Source: Candidatus Latescibacterota bacterium (GTDB taxonomy: Bacteria > JAAXHH01 > JABIQT01). Taken from it: a stretch of DNA of 10,501 nucleotides. Positions 6,882 to 10,501 of the stretch are shown here, piece after piece. The notes below the pieces were generated by a model. The model saw only the letters and a program-made list of their open reading frames with translations. It had not been told where the DNA came from and did no database searches. How positions within the stretch are numbered: the first letter of the stretch is position 1; each line of letters begins with the position of its first letter. The translations under genes and the position numbers were made by a program. The DNA lies in assembly GCA_018667995.1 (NCBI GenBank), contig JABIQT010000069.1, positions 1 through 10,501 of the forward strand, written 5' to 3'.

Positions 6882-8552
6882 ATGAGCATTGACGAAGAGT
6901 ACCAGCAGGCATTGGAATCATGGGAGCGTGAGCAGCTCGATATGCTCCTTAAGAAATATCCAGAGCGCAGATCGACCTTTGAGACAAGCTCCGGAATTCC
7001 GGTCAACAGACTCTACACAGAATTGGATCGTGCGGGCCACCAGGCGCTTAAAGATGAAGGGCTGCCAGGACAGTATCCCTTTCTTCGTGGCGTGCAACCG
7101 ACGATGTATCGGGGGCGCCTATGGACTATGCGTCAGTATGCCGGATTTGGGTCGGCAGAGGCGACCAATGCCCGATACCGCTATCTCCTGTCTCAGGGTC
7201 AAACTGGTTTATCGGTGGCTTTTGATCTGCCTACGCAGATAGGATATGACTCTGATCACCGTATGGCTCTGGGGGAGGTGGGACGTACAGGCGTCGCCAT
7301 TTCTACCATCGACGATATGCGTCTGCTTTTCGATCAGATACCGTTAGACAGGGTCAGTACGTCTCTTACTATTAACGCCACTGCTACTGTTCTCGTGGCT
7401 CTGTATGCCGTTGTGGCAGAGGAACGTGGCGTGGCTCCGAATGCCCTGGCCGGAACCGTGCAGAACGATATTCTGAAGGAATACATCGCCAGGGGAACCT
7501 TCATATATCCCCCACGCCAATCCATGAGACTCGTGACGGATCTGGTCAGGTTCTGCGCAGAAGAGATGCCGCGCTGGAATCCCATTAGCATCAGTGGATA
7601 TCATATCCGCGAGGCTGGCGCCACGGCGGTTCAGGAAGTAGCATTCACGCTCGCAGACGGTCTGGCCTATGTTCAGGCGACCAAGGAAGCCGGCATGGAT
7701 GTGGATCGGTTCGCCCCTCAGCTGTCATTCTTCTTTAATGCGCACAATCAATTCTTCGAGGAGATCGCCAAATTCAGAGCTGCGCGTCGACTCTGGTCTC
7801 GCCTTATGAAGGAGACTGTTGGAGCAAAAAACCCAAAGTCATGGCTGATGCGATTTCATACCCAGACTGGTGGCTCGACCTTGACTGCCCAGCAGCCTGA
7901 GAATAACATTGTCAGAGTGGCGCTTCAGGCGCTGTCCGCGGTAATCGGAGGAACTCAATCTCTCCACACGAATGGCCGCGACGAAGCCCTTTCTCTCCCA
8001 ACCGAGGAGTCGGCCACGATCGCACTCCGTACGCAGCAGATCATAGGGTATGAAACAGGTGTGCCGGACACGGTCGATCCCTTGGCGGGTTCATATTTTA
8101 TAGAGTCCCTGACGGACCGAATCGAGGAAGAGGCGCGGATCTACTTGAAACGTATCGATGATATGGGGGGAGCCATGGGGGCTATAGAACGTGGATTTCC
8201 GCAGGAGGAGATCAGCAAGAGTGCCTACGACTACCAGATGGCAGTTGAACGTGAGGAACAGGTCATTGTCGGCGTCAACCAGTTTCAGATGAATGATGAA
8301 CTTGGTCCAGAGGCGCCCTCTCTTGATCCTGCGGTCGAGAAGAACCAGGTGGAACGGGTCCGGGCATTCAAATCGTCTCGTGATCCGGAGAAGTCTGATT
8401 CGGCTCTGAAGCAGCTGGCCCTGGCTACGGAATCCGATACAAACTTGATGCCTCTCATAATGGAAGCCGTACGTAATCGAGCTACGCTGGGCGAGATCTG
8501 CGACACGCTGCGCGGTACGTTTGGTGAATATGAGAGACCAAAACGATTTTGA
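6882..8552 (+). CDS. Methylmalonyl-CoA mutase, catalytic (large/alpha) subunit without B12 domain
   Basis: Catalyses the adenosylcobalamin-dependent rearrangement of (R)-methylmalonyl-CoA and succinyl-CoA. The 556 residues cover the substrate-binding TIM barrel ('[15 protein letters not shown]', '[19 protein letters not shown]', '[16 protein letters not shown]', '[11 protein letters not shown]', '[16 protein letters not shown]'). By alignment from memory with the Propionibacterium enzyme, Y86, R204 and H241 correspond to Y89, R207 and H244; the Tyr/Arg pair favours methylmalonyl-CoA over the isobutyryl- and 2-hydroxyisobutyryl-CoA mutases. The C-terminal cobalamin-binding domain (DxHxxG) is missing. 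That is normal for the split form, which needs a separate small subunit of about 135 residues, not found in this window. ATG 6882 has only a weak AGGA upstream. The epimerase gene follows after ten bases. Confidence 0.95.
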   Translation: MSIDEEYQQALESWEREQLDMLLKKYPERRSTFETSSGIPVNRLYTELDRAGHQALKDEGLPGQYPFLRGVQPTMYRGRLWTMRQYAGFGSAEATNARYRYLLSQGQTGLSVAFDLPTQIGYDSDHRMALGEVGRTGVAISTIDDMRLLFDQIPLDRVSTSLTINATATVLVALYAVVAEERGVAPNALAGTVQNDILKEYIARGTFIYPPRQSMRLVTDLVRFCAEEMPRWNPISISGYHIREAGATAVQEVAFTLADGLAYVQATKEAGMDVDRFAPQLSFFFNAHNQFFEEIAKFRAARRLWSRLMKETVGAKNPKSWLMRFHTQTGGSTLTAQQPENNIVRVALQALSAVIGGTQSLHTNGRDEALSLPTEESATIALRTQQIIGYETGVPDTVDPLAGSYFIESLTDRIEEEARIYLKRIDDMGGAMGAIERGFPQEEISKSAYDYQMAVEREEQVIVGVNQFQMNDELGPEAPSLDPAVEKNQVERVRAFKSSRDPEKSDSALKQLALATESDTNLMPLIMEAVRNRATLGEICDTLRGTFGEYERPKRF

Positions 8553-8562
8553 GGTGGTTTCT

Positions 8563-9003
8563 ATGATTAGAAATACGAGGCGAATTGCCCATATTGGTAT
8601 TGCAGTCTCCGATTTAGCAGACTCGTTGCGCCTTTACCAGGATGCGCTGGGTTTGGAGCTTCACGGCCGTGAAACAGTGGAGAAGGATAAGGTGAACGTA
8701 GCCTTCCTGCCTGTCGGTGATACCGAAATCGAGCTACTGGAGGCCTCAGATCCGGATAGCCCTGTGGCCAAGTTTATTGAGAAACACGGTGAAGGTATCC
8801 ATCATATTGCTATAGAGGTTACGGATATTGAGTCCTCGCTCGATACATTGCGAACTCAAGGCTTTCGCTTAATTGATGAAACCCCCAGGATAGGCGCCGG
8901 GGGGGCCAGGGTGGCATTCGTACATCCCAAAAGCACGGGCGGCGTGTTGCTCGAACTGTGCGAGCCCGCAAAAGATGCCTATCCTGACATAGAAAAACTC
9001 TAG
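8563..9003 (+). CDS. mce: Methylmalonyl-CoA epimerase
   Basis: A 146-residue enzyme of the vicinal-oxygen-chelate superfamily that interconverts the (S)- and (R)-epimers of methylmalonyl-CoA, supplying the mutase with its substrate. Two beta-alpha-beta-beta-beta modules are visible. Metal ligands are likely H10 ('RIAHIGIAV'), E57 ('GDTEIELLE'), a His of 'GIHHIAIEV' (80/81) and E131 ('GGVLLELCEP'). The closing 'VAFVHPKSTGGVLLELCE' is highly typical of the family, and the length is usual. The ATG at 8563 is preceded by GAGGTGG with five bases between; the longer frame from 8521 would overlap the mutase and has no such site. Ten bases separate it from the mutase stop, so the two form an operon. 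Confidence 0.95.
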   Translation: MIRNTRRIAHIGIAVSDLADSLRLYQDALGLELHGRETVEKDKVNVAFLPVGDTEIELLEASDPDSPVAKFIEKHGEGIHHIAIEVTDIESSLDTLRTQGFRLIDETPRIGAGGARVAFVHPKSTGGVLLELCEPAKDAYPDIEKL

Positions 9004-9253
9004 ACGTGGTTGCAGGTCCTTACTTATAATCCCGAAATGCCACTGAAACTCAATATCAATCATAAAACGTCCTATGGATTCCGAATTCAGTCTCTCGAGA
9101 AGGCAAGTCATTATCCTTGATTACGGGATGTTTGTACCAGTCAATTTCAAGGCGTCCAGGAGGTCACCGGGAGTTTTTGCTTCGAAGGTCGTTTCCGAGT
9201 AATAATATCGTGGCAATGTCGGCCTGGGGTATAAGTGCCGATCGCCTTAACAT
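9004..9253. other. Intergenic gap between the epimerase and substrate-binding protein genes
   Basis: These 250 bases hold no recognisable gene. On the minus strand a 41-codon open stretch (9121-9246) has a protein-like composition but no ATG. A possible promoter for the downstream gene is TTGCTT at 9177-9182 with TAATAA at 9200-9205 (17-base spacing), though each element matches the consensus at only three of six positions. TATAAG at 9230-9235 is an alternative -10 with no partner. I see no convincing terminator. Confidence 0.5.
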
Positions 9254-10501
9254 ATGAGAATGCCTATGAAGTTTCTTTTCGTCGGAGTCGCTACAGTCTT
9301 TGTAGCCATATTTGCGAATGCATCACCACAGATTTTCAATACCCTCGGCGTGGAACTCCCCACGGATGCCGCTCCGATCGATAGGCAGCACCTTCGGATT
9401 GTATACGGCGGTGCGGAGCCGCGGACCCTCGATGCTACGTTGGATAACTACGGATCCGGACGGGTAGAATATCTCTTTGACAGGTTGACCTTGCTCGATG
9501 AGGATGAGCAGTTGATACCGGGCGCCGCTGAGAGCTGGGAATCAACAGAAGGCGGCACGCTGTGGACATTTTTCCTGAGACATGGTGCAGAATGGAGCGA
9601 TGGACGACCAGTCACTGCCCATGACTTCGAATGGACCTATAAAACACTGCTCAAACCGTCCATAGGAAATGTCTACGCTTTCTTGTTCTACGAGATAGCT
9701 AACGCACGTGCCTACAACCTGGGCGAAATCACAGATGAATCATTGATAGGGGTAAGAGCCAAAGATGACTACACGCTGGAAGTCCGAACGGACCGACCTT
9801 GTCCCTATCTGCCCTACCTAACCTCATACCTCTCGGCATCTCCGATACCGAGTTGGCAGTATGAGAAATACGGGGATCGTTGGGCCAGAGCTGATAACAT
9901 CGTGACCAACGGTTCGTATCGCGTTCTGGAGTGGCTCCCTCAGCAGAGAATGGTCTTCGGTTTGAACCCTCGGTACGACGGCCCCTATCGGGGACTTTTG
10001 GAGCGTGTAACTATACCTTTCATTGGAGATGGATCGTCTGGGATTCTGGCCTACGAAAACGATGAAATAGACATTCTCCATAATATCAATCCGCTCGACC
10101 TCAGGCACATTAACGCGGACCCCGTTCTGAGGAGCCAGCTAGCTACCTGGCCGCACAATCAGACATGGTACCTTTTCTTGCAAACTGAACAACCCCCTTT
10201 CGACGATGTCAGGGTCCGAAAGGCAATCTCGCACGTCCTTGATCGGGAAGCCATCTGCCAGGTCGTTCGGAACGGACTTGGTGTGCCAGCGTATACTATG
10301 TTACCTCCCGGTTTCCCGGGTTACGTGGGTGATCAATACAGCCACATTCAAGCCTTCAATCCCGCATTGGGTCAGCAATTGCTGGAAGAGGCCGGCTATC
10401 CGAGAGGGCGAGGATTTCCTCGTGTAGAATTCTGGATTAGCGGTAAAGATGTAGCGCTTCGCAGTCTCGCCCAGGCCATACAGGGCATGTTGAAGCAGCA
10501 C
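9254..10501 (+). CDS. ABC transporter substrate-binding protein, oligopeptide/dipeptide family (3' partial)
   Basis: The frame is open through the right edge, giving 416 residues of an expected 500-600. It belongs to the family 5 solute-binding proteins (OppA/DppA-like), which capture peptides, or sometimes sugars or nickel, outside the membrane for an ABC importer. Family marks are 'LRIVYGGAEPRTLDATL', 'YLFDRLTLLDED', 'WTFFLRHGAEWSDGRPVTAHDFEWTY', 'NGSYRVLEW' and 'PPFDDVRVRKAISHVLDREAI', in the expected order. The N-terminus has a signal peptide ('KFLFVGVATVFVAIFANA') with cleavage likely after ANA. There is no lipobox Cys, so the protein is probably a free periplasmic one. ATG codons stand at 9254, 9260 and 9266; 9266 gives the neatest signal peptide (MKFLF) and has GAGA six bases upstream. 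The permease and ATPase genes would lie beyond the window. Confidence 0.92.
   Translation, partial: MRMPMKFLFVGVATVFVAIFANASPQIFNTLGVELPTDAAPIDRQHLRIVYGGAEPRTLDATLDNYGSGRVEYLFDRLTLLDEDEQLIPGAAESWESTEGGTLWTFFLRHGAEWSDGRPVTAHDFEWTYKTLLKPSIGNVYAFLFYEIANARAYNLGEITDESLIGVRAKDDYTLEVRTDRPCPYLPYLTSYLSASPIPSWQYEKYGDRWARADNIVTNGSYRVLEWLPQQRMVFGLNPRYDGPYRGLLERVTIPFIGDGSSGILAYENDEIDILHNINPLDLRHINADPVLRSQLATWPHNQTWYLFLQTEQPPFDDVRVRKAISHVLDREAICQVVRNGLGVPAYTMLPPGFPGYVGDQYSHIQAFNPALGQQLLEEAGYPRGRGFPRVEFWISGKDVALRSLAQAIQGMLKQH

Noticed and set aside
9155-9178. Possible terminator: TCCAGG-AGGTCA-CCGGGA followed by G and five T
   Set aside because: The stem has only six pairs with a central mismatch, and it stands 150 bases after the epimerase stop; too weak to call.

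Overview
The window comes from an uncultivated-looking, probably diderm bacterium of moderate GC content. The only hints of lineage are indirect: a CBM9-like secreted protein, a peptide-type ABC binding protein and a split methylmalonyl-CoA mutase. Such combinations are frequent in Poribacteria, Latescibacterota and similar groups, but nothing here fixes the phylum. No rRNA, tRNA, CRISPR, insertion sequence or phage gene is visible. The window is densely coding and looks like ordinary chromosome. Both edges cut through genes.

Left block (1-4524, + strand): four tightly packed genes. They encode the C-terminal part of a probable secreted beta-sandwich/CBM9-like protein, a soluble PAS-type histidine kinase with a winged-helix-like N-terminus, a response regulator carrying a diguanylate cyclase (REC-GGDEF), and a HEAT-like helical-repeat protein of unknown function. 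The first three overlap by 4 and 1 bases and the fourth follows after 6 bases, so they are likely co-transcribed. The kinase and the REC-GGDEF protein form a plausible two-component route to cyclic di-GMP. A separate HD-superfamily hydrolase (4628-5203) follows, most likely starting at TTG.

Middle block (5206-6575, - strand): an ECF sigma factor gene and the gene for its membrane-anchored zinc-finger anti-sigma factor, overlapping by 4 bases. They converge on the HD gene with only 2 bases between the stop codons. Upstream of the sigma gene lie two GGGAACC motifs, 60 bases apart, that resemble ECF -35 elements and may be autoregulatory.

Right block (6882-9003, + strand): the catalytic subunit of a split methylmalonyl-CoA mutase followed after 10 bases by methylmalonyl-CoA epimerase. 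Together they convert (S)-methylmalonyl-CoA through the (R)-epimer to succinyl-CoA in the propionyl-CoA pathway. The cobalamin-binding small subunit is not in the window. After a 250-base gap, an ABC-transporter substrate-binding protein of the oligopeptide/dipeptide family starts at 9254 (or 9266) and runs off the right edge.

I see no clearly new defence or mobile system. The most interesting points are the kinase/cyclase/HEAT module behind a carbohydrate-binding-type protein, the winged-helix-like head on the kinase, the paired ECF-like motifs, and the His/Cys-containing outer domain of the anti-sigma factor.
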